From assembly GCF_918797505.1 (NCBI RefSeq), contig NC_092795.1, positions 18,773,131 to 18,837,130 on the forward strand: a DNA stretch of 64,000 nucleotides. The letters are read 5' to 3'. Positions 46,986-56,919 of this stretch are shown one piece after another. Under the pieces are notes generated by a model. The model made no database searches. It was not told where the DNA came from and saw nothing but the letters and a program-made list of their open reading frames with translations. Both the position numbers and the translations under genes were made by a program. Numbering within the stretch: the first letter of the stretch is position 1; every line of letters begins with the position of its first letter. The DNA is from Bemisia tabaci. Its lineage: Eukaryota > Arthropoda > Insecta > Hemiptera > Aleyrodidae.

Positions 46986-48005
46986 ATTTTATTTAAGTGT
47001 TTCGTATTTTTCTTTAATTAAATATCTGAGCAATTAAAATTGAAATGTTATTGAAATTTCTGTACTGTTATATTTTTTGTGTAAAAATCTGTAAAATTAT
47101 CTTACATAAAATTATTAGGCTTTTATTTTAGAAATTATTATGCGGAAAAAAAGGTTGCTCCGGAAACTGCTCCGAAAAACTTAAAGATCTAAAGTAAACC
47201 GATTTTTGTTATTATTTTGTTTATTGTCTTTATTTTTTATTTATTGATTGATTTTATTTTAAACCAACTTTATTTGGTCAGTTTAGGGAAGTGAAGTTTC
47301 ACTTGACCAAAGCCTCTGTCAATCAGAATTGAAGTTAGATTTTATATGACGAAGACATTTACGACCAATTTTGAATTAAATTTGTAATTTTACTCTGGTT
47401 GCTGAAATATTCGACTACGAAGACCAAGTTTTTACCGATTTTGAAAGTAAAACTTCCAGTTACAAGGACCTCTCTGAAGAGACAATCGGATGATCGAAGC
47501 CGAATTGTGTTGCGAATAAGCGGAACTTCCATTCAGTCGCGGCTCAATATTCATCCTGATCCTTCAATTTTCCAGGTATACCATGAAATAACTTATACGC
47601 ATCAGTACACTTAGAAGCGAATAATTCCAAGGAATGTATGAACCTACCGGAAAATATGTATTTATAAAATATTGACTGTGGAGAATTCTCCGTTGCGCAA
47701 TGTGCATCGCCCGAATAACGCCAGCCAACAATAGTCACGCCGTTCCTAGAGATTTCAATGCTTATTACTCCCTATTTCCATGGATTTGAATGTCTTCTCG
47801 ATTTTTATGATCGAAATATAATAAAACAGCTCATTCAAGCCAATTTAATATCATCCATTCGACAAAAACTGGATGAGCCCTGGATGAGCTTGAATGATCC
47901 ATTTTCTCTAAGGTCTAAGGATCTAAGGTGAGCTCAGTTCATATAAATCAAATTATTCTGAGAGTAAGATATGTGCGCTTCTGGTCCTTTTATTTAGACA
48001 AAAAT

Positions 48006-48535
48006 TGAGGGGCTCGGAGGACAAGCCGCATAAGTGCAGTTGTCGCTACTCCTTGGATCCTTACCCTAGTGGAAGTCGACCTTGTGCAGGTCCGTGCGGC
48101 GGAAGGCTACCCGCCCGGCAAGTGGTTGCCTGAAGTAGTTGCGGAAATGTTGTCACAATGTTACTGTCAAAAATAATGTTGCGGCAACGTTGCAGCAACG
48201 TTGTAGTCCCCGTCACCTCCCGTGAGTCCGTGCAGAGGGAAGCAAAACAAAGGCATAATTTCAGGAATCCCATCCTTCGCAGATGGTTGGACGAGGTGAC
48301 GGGGACTAGCCTTCCGCCGCACGGACCTGCACAAGGTGGACTTCCACTAGGGTATGGCAGAAATAAAGTTCAAACTGACTTTTTGATGCTTAAAAATTGG
48401 AGCTTTGGATCGAATTTTTGACAGAAAATGCGTTAAGACTAGTTTTACTTGAAATCATTTGCATATGAATTTTTTTTAAAAACTGCACTTATGCATCCGC
48501 CTGCGCAATGTCCTCCAAGACCCTCGACTGTGATC
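48006..48535. repeat. R5 element, copy 4, split by a nested MITE
   Basis: Ends are TGAGGGGCTCGGAGGACAAG and ATGTCCTCCAAGACCCTC. The body after 48353 matches other R5 copies (AAAGTTCAAACTGACTTTTT, AGTTTTACTTGAAATCATT). Interrupted at 48064-48352. Confidence 0.82.
48064..48352. repeat. 289-bp TA-flanked MITE nested in R5
   Basis: Starts CCCTAGTGGAAGTC and ends ACTTCCACTAGGG, with TA at 48062-48063 and 48353-48354. The arms share CTTGTGCAGGTCCGTGCGGC and GGAAGGCT. The interior has GTTGC/GCAAC-rich repeats (48160-48200). The TA duplication fits Tc1/mariner-type insertion. Confidence 0.87.
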
Positions 48536-48770
48536 CCTTGGCAAACGGAACGGAGCACTAATCGATTAATTTATTACAAAATCAATTTTCCTTTCTCCAA
48601 CTTAAGAGTCTGGGAGCCTTTGCAGGAACGGGCAAATCGACTCAGGCACAATTTGGAGATTATCTTATCGAAGAGTTGGTTGAAACACAATATCAAAGAC
48701 GCAATTAGTTACGAACTTGTTTTGAGCAATCCCTTATATTTTTGGGAGGAGACCAAGAAGATCTCTGAAG

Positions 48771-49227
48771 TGGACTGCATTTTGCAATTTGGAACTATAC
48801 TTGGCTCAGTTAAAAAACGAAGTGTTGACGTTATTTTATGTTTTATTTTTCGGTCTTAGTCCCATTTTAAGTTGATTTTGTTTCAGAAACGACGTATGTA
48901 CCATTAGTTTCCCTATCCACACGAGTGTTTTTATGGATGGACTAGAAATTGGACCACGTTTAACAGAGAGGAACTGAGCCACATCAGCTATTGCCAAATT
49001 TAACCGGACAATTTTATTTTTTACGAGAGAACGTTCGTGTGAATTCCTTTGAAAATTTTAAAGAATTTCCCTCGTATGATGCAAAAATTTACTTCCATTT
49101 GCACACAAATCCGCATAACCGTTTTCATGTTAATAATTAAATTGCCCTATAAAATTTGGTAAAAGCTGATATGGCCTTTCTGCTTAACGTGGTCCAATTG
49201 TAGTTCTTAATTGCAAAATGTAGTCCA
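48771..49227. repeat. R15 element split by nested R3
   Basis: Left end TGGACTGCATTTTGCAATTT at 48771, right end AATTGCAAAATGTAGTCCA at 49227. The left interior still carries the R15 centre (CCATTAGTTTCCCTATCC). An R3 element occupies 48951-49195. Confidence 0.85.
48951..49195. repeat. R3 MITE nested in R15
   Basis: Starts GGACCACGTTTAACAGAGAG and ends GCTTAACGTGGTCC. AATT lies on both sides. The interior matches 30919-31170 (TTTACGAGAGAACGTTCGTG, AAATTTACT). Confidence 0.85.
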
Positions 49228-49924
49228 ATTGGTCCAGGGGCCCAGCCCCCCTCGATTCCGCCAAAGTCAGTGCATCGTGGTGTGTGCATATTTGTCTTAT
49301 ACAATGAGTGGATTGAGTTAAGGTTTATCTACAGCTCCGTGAAGTAAGAAATTTCTCCGCGCAGGAGGCGCCACCGCTGTGTTTTGATTTTTTGGCCCAC
49401 GCTATTAGAGTCCGTACAGCTCCACGTGAGTCCTTGAGCTTTTATGAAAGTTAAAGGAATTTCTGTTTTAATTGAAGAGTCATTAGTTCTAGCCATAACA
49501 TTCTTCTTACTATTGACACTAAAAACGACGTGGAAGGTAATTTCTGAAGCTCTGGAAATGATCCCAGAAAAAAGTAGGGTTAAGCATGATGACCTTGATG
49601 CAACCAATCGCGATTGATCGCTCTCAGCAGTTGCAGATATCTCTCTTCCACCGTGAGCTGTCTCTCTCGCGTTTACAGATATCCCGTGAGAGAAACTGGG
49701 ATCAAGTTATAACTTTTATTATTAAACTTTCAGAGCTCGCGTTTGTTTCTAAGGATTCCAGACGTAAGCTGCTAGAACTTATGAGTCTTAAAATTTAAAA
49801 TATCTATTGTGATATTTAAATAATCACTAATTTCGGAGTCGGATTTTAGCAACGCGACGTGGTGGATTTTTTCGGAACTACAGCTGAAGATTCACCTTAA
49901 AGGATTGATGGAAGGAGTACTCAC

Positions 49925-50182
49925 CATTCGAATGATTTCCTCGTCGGTGACCCAGTAGTAGTTGGGGTCGGAATACAGCGATGGTGGTTTGTGAGCGAAG
50001 AAGGTGCAGTCTTGAAACGGGGGGTAGTGGTAGTGGGGGTAGGCGGGCAGGTGCACGAACCTGCGGGGCCAGCGCGGGATCGGCGGCTGCCGGCACAGGT
50101 CGTGCAAGTTCTCGTCGCTGGGCACGCGTCGTCGAACGCAGACGGACAGCAAACTCGGACTCCTCGTTCGACAAGACGAGTC
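49925..50182 (-). CDS. Exon 3 in this window: Pro/Tyr/Arg-rich segment
   Basis: A 258-bp exon (86 codons, phase 0 to phase 0) with acceptor TTTTGGTTTTCAG and donor GTGAGT. It encodes DSSCRTRSPSLLSVCVRRRV, PSDENLHDLCRQPPIPRWPR, RFVHLPAYPHYHYPPFQDCT, FFAHKPPSLYSDPNYYWVTD and EEIIRM. It is rich in Pro, Tyr, His and Arg with several PP pairs. LPAYPHYHYPPF and PPSLY could be tyrosine-phosphorylation or WW/SH3-ligand contexts. No transmembrane segment or signal peptide is present. The conserved-looking end (DPNYYWVTDEEI) would be the best single query for a homologue search. A retrotransposon remnant lies about 50 bp beyond its acceptor. No family recognised. Confidence 0.87.
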
Positions 50183-50229
50183 CTGAAAACCAAAAAATTT
50201 TATGGTTTTACAAGGTAGAGAAATTGGAC

Positions 50230-50690
50230 CCGGGAGGTTTTAGAGGCAACAGAGATGGACTTCTGGCGTAGATCCGCTGGTATTTCCAGAAAGGATCACG
50301 TCAGGAATGAGACGGTACGGGAGATCATGGATGCCAAACAGACCATCGTGTATGACATTATGACAAAACAACTCATTTGGTATGGTCATGTCTAGAGAAT
50401 GGCAGGAGACAGGTTGCCGAAGAAGTTCCTTGACTGGGTTCCTCCTGGGAGAAGACGCAGGGGGCGCCCAATAAAAGGTTGGAGGGAAGGGATTGAAGCG
50501 GAAATGTTGAGGTGCTCATTCCCCCAAGATTTATGGTTTGAAAGAGAGCAGTGGAGGTTAGGAGTCGTAGAGCGCGAGGGAGTGCTGCAAAGCGACTTAT
50601 ATGTGTGTATGTAGAGAAATGGTGCTGGGTCCACACCATTTCGCGGGGAACACAAAGCCGAGAAATTCCAAAAATTTCAATGAGAACCGA
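50230..50690 (+). pseudogene. Non-LTR retrotransposon reverse-transcriptase C-terminal remnant
   Basis: On the plus strand a frame from about 50255 reads MDFWRRSAGISRKDHVRNET, then KQLIWYGHV, a TAG stop at about 50393, then RMAGDRLPKKFLDWVPPGRR, RRGRPIKGWREGI, ending TAG at 50612. WYGHV-RM...RLPKK...W.PPGRRRRGRP..W is the well-known C-terminal end of pol in several LINE clades. The in-frame stop and missing upstream domains show it is dead and 5'-truncated. The 3' flank (GAGAAATGGTGCTGGGTCCA, then CACCATTTCGCGGGG) matches the tail at 17119-17246. Orientation is opposite to the host gene. The exact clade cannot be assigned from this piece. Confidence 0.85.
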
Positions 50691-50705
50691 AATGCTCGAT
50701 TGAGC

Positions 50706-51093
50706 CAGTAGCGTGGCGTGCTTTGCGATACATCGATTGATCGGCCATTGAAAACTATGGAAAAGTATCGATAAACAGGGTGTTCGCTGCAAACACCTTA
50801 ATAGTCGGACGTATTTCTGTCAAACGGAACTAAGCGCCATCGGAGGAGGAAGGTAGAGGGGGGCTTGGATTGGCGGCGGAATCGGGCGTCGGGCTCATTC
50901 CGTCCTATACTCGCAGTGCTTTTCCACGGCGCTTAGTTCCGTTTGACAGAACGCGCTATCCGGCATTCTAAATTCCTCAAAAGGAACTCAATTTGGCGCT
51001 TAGTTCCGTTTGACAGAAATACGTCCAATCGATTATTTACCACAGCTTCAAATAGGGAAATACCGATAGATCGCAAAACACGCCACGCCACTG
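50706..51093. repeat. R10 hAT-like MITE split by a nested MITE
   Basis: Starts CAGTAGCGTGGCGTGCTTTG and ends CACGCCACGCCACTG. Flanks GATTGAGC (left) and GATTGAGT (right) agree at seven of eight bases, supporting an 8-bp duplication. Interrupted at 50807-51026. Confidence 0.85.
50807..51026. repeat. GGACGTATTTCTGTC MITE nested in R10
   Basis: Starts GGACGTATTTCTGTCAAACG, with the complement GTTTGACAGAAATACGTCC at the right end. An extra internal copy of the right end (GGCGCTTAGTTCCGTTTGAC) lies at about 50930-50950. The interior is GC-rich at 50835-50900. A diverged relative is nested at 9353-9575. Confidence 0.85.
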
Positions 51094-51099
51094 GATTGA

Positions 51100-51436
51100 G
51101 TAGTCTGCTCAAGCCGTTGTAGTGCGCGATTTGACTCGTGTAGGGTATTGTATTTCTTGTGAACAGGCAATTCCAATTTCCCTCAACCTTTGTAAAAAAA
51201 AACCGATAATATCTTAGTTAGGAGTTGATTTAAGTAGTTTCCGGTGCGCAAATCGTGTTTTACGTAAAATTTTAAGTGAAGAATCATGTAGCAGAGTGAT
51301 TTAATTCGTACCTTGTTCAATGATCCAATCAATCTAAAAAATCAATCATAAAGAACGTTCCTAACTTTTCTCGGAAAAAATATTTTCTCGGGAGATGCAA
51401 GGCAACATCGGAATGCTCATACGGCGGCGTGACGCA
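51100..51436. repeat. R11 fragment followed by an R1 fragment
   Basis: 51100-51340 matches the right half of R11 (GTTGTAGTGCGCGATTTGAC, TTAGTTAGGAGTTGATTTAA, AATTCGTACCTTGTTCAATG). 51342-51436 matches the R1 right end (AAGGCAACATCGGAATGCTC, ATACGGCG). 51435-51510 then shows a diverged piece of the R13 centre (CGCATTGCGCGCACACC). Confidence 0.65.
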
Positions 51437-52977
51437 TTGTAGCACCTACAAGACGGAAGAAATACTTAACGCATTGCGCGCACACCATGGTGCGCAATTT
51501 AGTCGTTATAATTTCTCGGTGTCAGACCCACTACTTGCGGTGCGATGAATATTTTTTGAGCTCTAATGAGAACCAGTATAAAACTGAGGGGGGTGGGGGA
51601 GTGTTTAGCTCAGGCAGCTTGCGTTAGAATATTAAGGTGAGGTCACGCCGAGAGATCTATAACGTTTCGGTTATTTTTAGACCTCCTCGGTGAATCTCAC
51701 TCGTCAGTAAAGTTTCTCTTATAAATTTTTACTTAAGTCTCTATTGATTAAAGGAAATCAAGTCGAGCTTTTCGGCAATAATCAGTCAGCAAAGTTTTTG
51801 AATCACAACTGAACCACTAGGGCGTTTTTACACAAAAAAGCGCATTACCTCTGCGCCATGCGCCATTCAAGATCAACCATTAGTGTAATAGGATACGACT
51901 TTTTTGGCTGGTGGAAACTTGTGTAGCCACCGTTACATTTCCACGAAAAATGCAATCCATCGAAAGCTTACTTCGGCTCTAGCTAGCTGCAGACTATAAA
52001 TGCAAATTGGGGCTTAGAGCTCCTTTTGCGAATCCTTTCAAATGCAGATGAGTCATATATAAAAGGCTCGCTTACGTCTTTTAAGGTTTTTGGGTAGAGG
52101 TGGTAGTACATTAATTTTTGTGAAGAATACTTAATACATTAATATTAGATACCAGATACATATTTAATTCATTTAACGGTGAGGATAAGAGATGGAAAAT
52201 TCCATATTCACAAGAATAATCTTATGAGATCAGTAAACAACAGAGCAATTTAGACAAAACGCAAATCAAGTAAAATTTGAGGATTATCTGATTTAGTTGT
52301 AGACATTTTCTACCCCGTCTGAATTGACCAAGACTCATTTAAGATAATTTTTCATAAATAGCCAAGATGGATTTTGAAAAGATGATCGAATGAACAAATG
52401 ATGAAAATCATTCACCTTGTTGCTCGGAAAACGATATCACCGTTAATTTGAGATCAACACTTTAAAAATCCCAAATGTATGAAGAAAACTCGATTCGATG
52501 TTCAGAGAGAGGTTAATTTTCCAAATACAGCTTCTTGGATCGAGCATCTTGTACTCTTTTTGATGATAGGGCAACTTGAAACACGTAGAATCCTCGTTCC
52601 TGTGGAAATTACGGAGCGTTTTACGGCAAAACTCAACTTTGGTCGTTTCGACCACTCACTAAAATTACTTTCTTTCTTACTTGAGAGATGAGACTCCTTA
52701 CTCTCTTTTCACAGACCCTGTCTTTTTAAAATAAAGTTTGACATCAAAAGCTCTTTCGTAAGCCTTCGTTGAAGCACACGCACACCTGTGAATTGAGTAA
52801 ATTGTGTCACGTGTATGAAGAAGTAGATGGATGTTTCTGCCTCCTTTTAGTCTAGGAGTGTTATTGCATCATATTCTGCATCAAAGCACTTGCATTGCTT
52901 TGGGAAAGCACGTACTTTTAGAAGTATTATAATATGGGAATGTACTGATTTTCTTTCTTATTGTCCATCTGTCGCAA

Positions 52978-53410
52978 GCAAATAGTCAAAGCAGCCATTT
53001 CATCAAATGCCTATAGGCAGATAGTCAAATTTTGATGGTTTACAAAGTCTTGTATGTTTTTGACGAGAAACTATTGAGTTTCCATTGTTTTGAAAGTAAT
53101 AATTTATCAAAACTACCAACTTATCTTGTATTTTGCCCTCCAAATGTTCCTCACGTATTTTAACTTTCAGAATTTTAAAAAGTCGATATCATATGACATG
53201 CTGAAAATTCCGAGATGGGAGCTCATTTAAGGACTAGATGTAATTTATTTACAATCTTATGATGCAAATTTTTACAGAAACCCCTTATCAACATGAGAGA
53301 ATAATTATTTTGTCTAAAATTAGCAAGAGAATCAGAATTTCAATCCAAGTAAGATTATTTGACTATTTGCCTCGGCATTTGACAAAATGCCTGATTTGAC
53401 TAATTGCCTC
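52978..53410. repeat. R16 inverted-repeat element
   Basis: The left end (GCAAATAGTCAAAGCAGCCA, ATCAAATGCCTATAGGCAGA) and right end (TTTGACTATTTGCCTCGGCA, AAATGCCTGATTTGACTAAT) are complementary in blocks, with a 300-bp unpaired AT-rich middle. A left-end fragment is at 9891. Confidence 0.75.
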
Positions 53411-54633
53411 CGACATATCCATTACACTCTTTTAGCAGAGGGCTTAAGTAGCCCTCAGTTGTAGCGTAACTGGCTTTTTTCGTTGTCATTGAAAATAAAT
53501 GTTCTTTCCAGCTCAGCAAGTGCATAATTTTGATTAAAGAAGAAATTGCAGAGTTCGATGCAGGGAAAACAAGTTTAGATGAGCGGGCGGTAGAAAAGGT
53601 TCAACTTTTAGACAAACTGCAAAAAGGATATAAAAATAGGAGCAAAGAGATTAAAAGGGGTGAGCAAATATTTTCGGAGGCGCAGTGGTCTGTATAAACA
53701 AACACTGGCAAAACTGTTGTTGAAGCTAGCTCTCTTGTTTTTGGTTCAAAGACGCAACGATATTTGCAGACTGCAAGTCACCGGAGCCAATTTACTCTCA
53801 GTAGGTGTACGTTTCCCGTTTGTGAGAAGGAGTATTCTCTTAAAATGCTGCGCTATTCATGATATCCTGAAATTGGTTTTAGATGTCGAAGACTACTTCT
53901 CACCGGGTTCTTTATCACGGAGTCTCTGGCGTGGACGATGGTTTGGCCAGAGAAAAAGGTGACCGTTGCCAGATTTATTCTCCAGTAGCATTTTTAGTTT
54001 TGGCTATGGTTATGAATATTTGTCTGCGACATTTTCAGATACCGTGGTTAAGATTATAAAATTAGAGAAAACATGAATAAAAAAATATTTCTAACACTAA
54101 AATTTTCCAATTTTTAAAAATAAGATAAAAGAACTAAATCCATTAAAAGTAAAGATGTGAGTATTATAAATCTCAAAAAATTTTCAAAAATTTTGATTGA
54201 ATGAGGCTAGGCCACGATTGAAAGTATTTATTCACAATTCATTTATTACACTGTATACATCACTGTCACTATCATCAATATTATCATTAAAAAACAAAAC
54301 GGTGATAAACATTTTCAACCGCGGTCCGGTTTCAATCATTTATGATAAAATCCTAAGCAAATCACACATTATACGGCTCTGTACATATCAAAATGTTTGT
54401 TGATCAACTTACATTTCACTATGAAAAAAACATATTTGTGTTAAACTATTGATACTCGTTAAATTATTAATTAAAATTCAAAATGTGTGAGATTCGATTG
54501 CAAATAAAGTCTTCTGCAAAATTGAAAGAAAAATATTCAACAGATCGTGTCAATTCGTATTATATCAAAAGAAATTCGGCAATGTCCAAAAGTTCATATT
54601 ATATGTTTCTTAACACGGCATCGCATCATAATT

Positions 54634-54884
54634 TGACCGTGTTAAGCAGAAAGGAACCAAGCCACATCAGCTATTGCCAAACTTAAGGTAAGCAATTTAC
54701 TTTCTCATATGAAAACGGTTGTGCGGCTTTTCGTGCAAATTTCAGTGAATTGTTTTCAAAGTACAAAACAAATTCCTCAAAATTGTCAAAGGAATCCGCA
54801 TAAACGTTCCATTGTAAAAAATTGAATTGCCCAGTTAATTCAACAAAAGCTGACGCTTGGTTCCTTTCTGTTGAGCGCGGTCCA
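54634..54884. repeat. R3 MITE copy
   Basis: Starts TGACCGTGTTAAGCAGAAAG, ends GTTGAGCGCGGTCCA. GCCACATCAGCTATTGCCAA lies inside the left end. Confidence 0.85.
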
Positions 54885-55050
54885 ATTAACTGTAACGACC
54901 GCATGCATGCGACTTATCGTGTGCCAAAGATATCCACTTTGAGTGTTGCATATACAAAGAATTGAAGGCAGTTTGGCTTTCTCTCGCATGACCATGGCGT
55001 TTCTGCCCTTTGTGGCTAATATTTCGGAAGCAAAGAGTGGTAAGACAAAC

Positions 55051-55263
55051 CTGGTAACTAGAAAGGCAACCGAAGAAGCTGGAAGACTCGTGAACATGCT
55101 CGAGGACAGAGAGTTGCTTATCGTTGATGCAGTACTGTTCTTTGATGTCCTCTTTTGAGTAGGTCGAGGTGTCGATTTTGTTCCTCCGACTGAAGTAGTT
55201 TCGACGACTCGAGCCCTCGTCCTCAGATTCGTACGTGACTGGCTCATAACCGCAAATGTCCGC
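55051..55263 (-). CDS. Exon 2 in this window: acidic/Tyr-rich segment
   Basis: A 213-bp exon (71 codons, phase 0 to phase 0) with acceptor TTGCGGTCTTTCAG and donor GTTTGT. The donor is the weakest confirmed one, but it gives the only phase that fits both neighbours. It encodes ADICGYEPVTYESEDEGSSR, RNYFSRRNKIDTSTYSKEDI, KEQYCINDKQLSVLEHVHES and SSFFGCLSSYQ. Tyrosines in acidic context (GYEPVTYESEDE) and a basic patch (SSRRNYFSRRNK) suggest a regulated cytoplasmic region, though that is inference. No domain recognised. A purine-rich repeat begins about 145 bp beyond the acceptor. Confidence 0.83.
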
Positions 55264-55408
55264 CTGAAAGACCGCAATTCACTTATTTACATACTACACT
55301 CAAGAATAAGTCTCTTGCAAACTTTTGCCACAACGAATAGGAGAGCTACGTGCCCCTTGTACGTGCTTGGGACGGTAATCGCTGGACAAGCAGGGTTCAT
55401 GTCCTAAT

Positions 55409-55755
55409 CAAAGGAGGAAGAGGAGGAGGAGGAGAAGGAGGAGGAGGAGAAGGAGGAGGAGGAGGAGGAGGAGGAGTTGGTAGAGGAGGAGTTGGTGGAG
55501 GAGGAGAAGGATTAGAAGAAGGAGGAGGAGAAGGAGGAGGAATAGGAGGAGGAGGAGGAGGAGAAGGAGGAGAAGAAATAGAAGGAGGAGGAGGAGGAGA
55601 AGGAATAGAAGGAGGAGGAGGAAGAGGACAAGGATCAGGAGGAGGAGAAGGAATAGAAGGAGGAGAAGGAGAAGGAATAGAAGATGGCGAAGAAGGAGGA
55701 GGAGGAGGAGAAGGAGGAGGATTGGAAGGTAGAGGAGGAAGAAAAAGAAGAAGAG
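55409..55755. repeat. ~345-bp polypurine (GGA/GAA)n tract
   Basis: Almost uninterrupted purines on the plus strand, mostly GGAGGA and GAAGGA units with occasional T (GTTGGTAGAGG, ATAGAAGG). On the gene strand it is a (TCC)n polypyrimidine tract about 145 bp upstream of the acceptor at 55264. The frame reading it as poly-Gly/Glu is a composition artefact. Confidence 0.92.
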
Positions 55756-55833
55756 AAAAGATTTTTCACCCTGAGAATGACTTTAAAGTCACGATAAATG
55801 CATCGAGAGGGTACGAAATTCTCTTTTGGGTAT

Positions 55834-56027
55834 ACTGGAAAAAAGGTACGGACTACGTAGAAATACCGTCCGTTCCAGGCTCAGAGGCCGAAAGCTCCGG
55901 ATGCTGGACCCGTAGCTTCGATTTCTCCGGGTAGTACGCCCAGAACTTTTGGTCTCTGAGCCAGGGACCCGGGCGATATAACCATACAGCCCTGAAGTAT
56001 GACCTCGGAGGTTTTCTTTTTCCAGTG
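55834..56027. repeat. CACTGG-ended MITE, ~194 bp
   Basis: Left ACTGGAAAAAAGGTACG and right GAGGTTTTCTTTTTCCAGTG are complementary at the ends. The interior includes paired CTCAGAGGC / CTCTGAGCC and a GGGACCCGGG block. Confidence 0.65.
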
Positions 56028-56558
56028 TGGCGTAAAATACCCATTTCCGGTATTTTCTTATGTATACGGATTAGTGCGGGTGCGGCCGTCGAAATTAGCC
56101 TTCGTTTTGAAAAAGCCTTTAATGATCCACGAATTTTATCGGGGTTATCGAAGAAGTGAATGTCAAGAAAAACTGAGTTCAATAACAAGTATATAAGAAT
56201 GAAAAGGAGAGAGGCACTTTCAGCAGGAGTTCTCCGAGAACCTTAAAATCATAACGTTTGACGGGCTCTTGAAAAATTGCCAAGATTTCTTACTCACCCC
56301 CAGAAGATGTATTTGAATAAATTATGTCCCCAGTGTAAGTCAACATCCATATAAAGCACGATCATAAAGGATGAATGAATCCCGTTACTATCTGACTCAA
56401 CAAATCTAAGAAATTCATTCAGGATCTTAAAGGGTCATTTAAGGCGGGGCGTTACTATCCATCCATTACGGATCTGTTGGGAATATTGTATTGATTCCGG
56501 GCATCCTTTATCGCTGTAATACTATGCGCTTCTCCCAAACATGAGTATTTCTAACATA

Positions 56559-56919
56559 GGGACCGCGTTCAAGTATTACGTAACGCATTTGGGGGGGGGG
56601 GGGGTTGAGCCAGCGTTACAGTGCGGTACACGGGTGAGGGGATGGGGTCAAGCCCAGCGTTACGTACCAAATCCAAGCCGGGGGGGGGGGGGGGGGCTAA
56701 ATATGAAAAGAACGTGCAAAAATTGAAAATCCCACCCTTCTCATTTGAACTCTCTCAGCGTTTTCTTGATTTTTTGGCAAATGGGGGAGGGAGTCGCGCC
56801 AGCGTTACTTACTTCAAAAGGGGGGTGTAGGGCTGCGTTTCGGGTGCGTTACAAGGGGGGAGGGGAAAGGGGGTCAAAAAATTGGAAAACGTGCGTTACA
56901 TAACACTTGAACGGCCCCA
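56559..56919. repeat. GGGGCCGTTC-type MITE with long G runs
   Basis: Left GGGACCGCGTTCAAGTATTA, right AACACTTGAACGGCCCC, with ACGTAACGC / GCGTTACAT just inside. Internal direct repeats AGCCAGCGTTAC, AGCCCAGCGTTACGTA and GCGCCAGCGTTACTT alternate with runs of 14 and 18 Gs. Confidence 0.78.

Larger units (their letters stand above)
43059..49924 (-). other. Intron 3 (6,866 bp)
   Basis: Has R11 41 bp from its 3' end. A possible branch point, CTAAC (minus strand, near 43082), lies between R11 and the acceptor. From 43655 to 46865 and from 46990 to 48005 the sequence is AT-rich and unique-looking. ORFs of 103 codons (43936-44247) and 112 codons (44852-45190) have no recognisable content. A C-rich patch near 46320-46440 is low complexity. 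Confidence 0.78.
50183..55050 (-). other. Intron 2 (4,868 bp)
   Basis: Contains the non-LTR pol remnant, a nested pair of MITEs (50706-51093), R11 and R1 fragments, R16 and R3. Stretches 51440-52975 and 53415-54630 show no recognisable feature. They are AT-rich, and the ORFs there (up to 100 codons at 53660) have no known motif. Confidence 0.8.

Noticed and set aside
50399..50614. 71-residue frame as an independent gene
   Set aside because: It is the part of the dead LINE pol downstream of its in-frame stop.
55350..55934. 194-residue Gly/Glu-rich frame
   Set aside because: Produced by the GGA/GAA polypurine tract; no splice or start context and on the strand opposite the gene.
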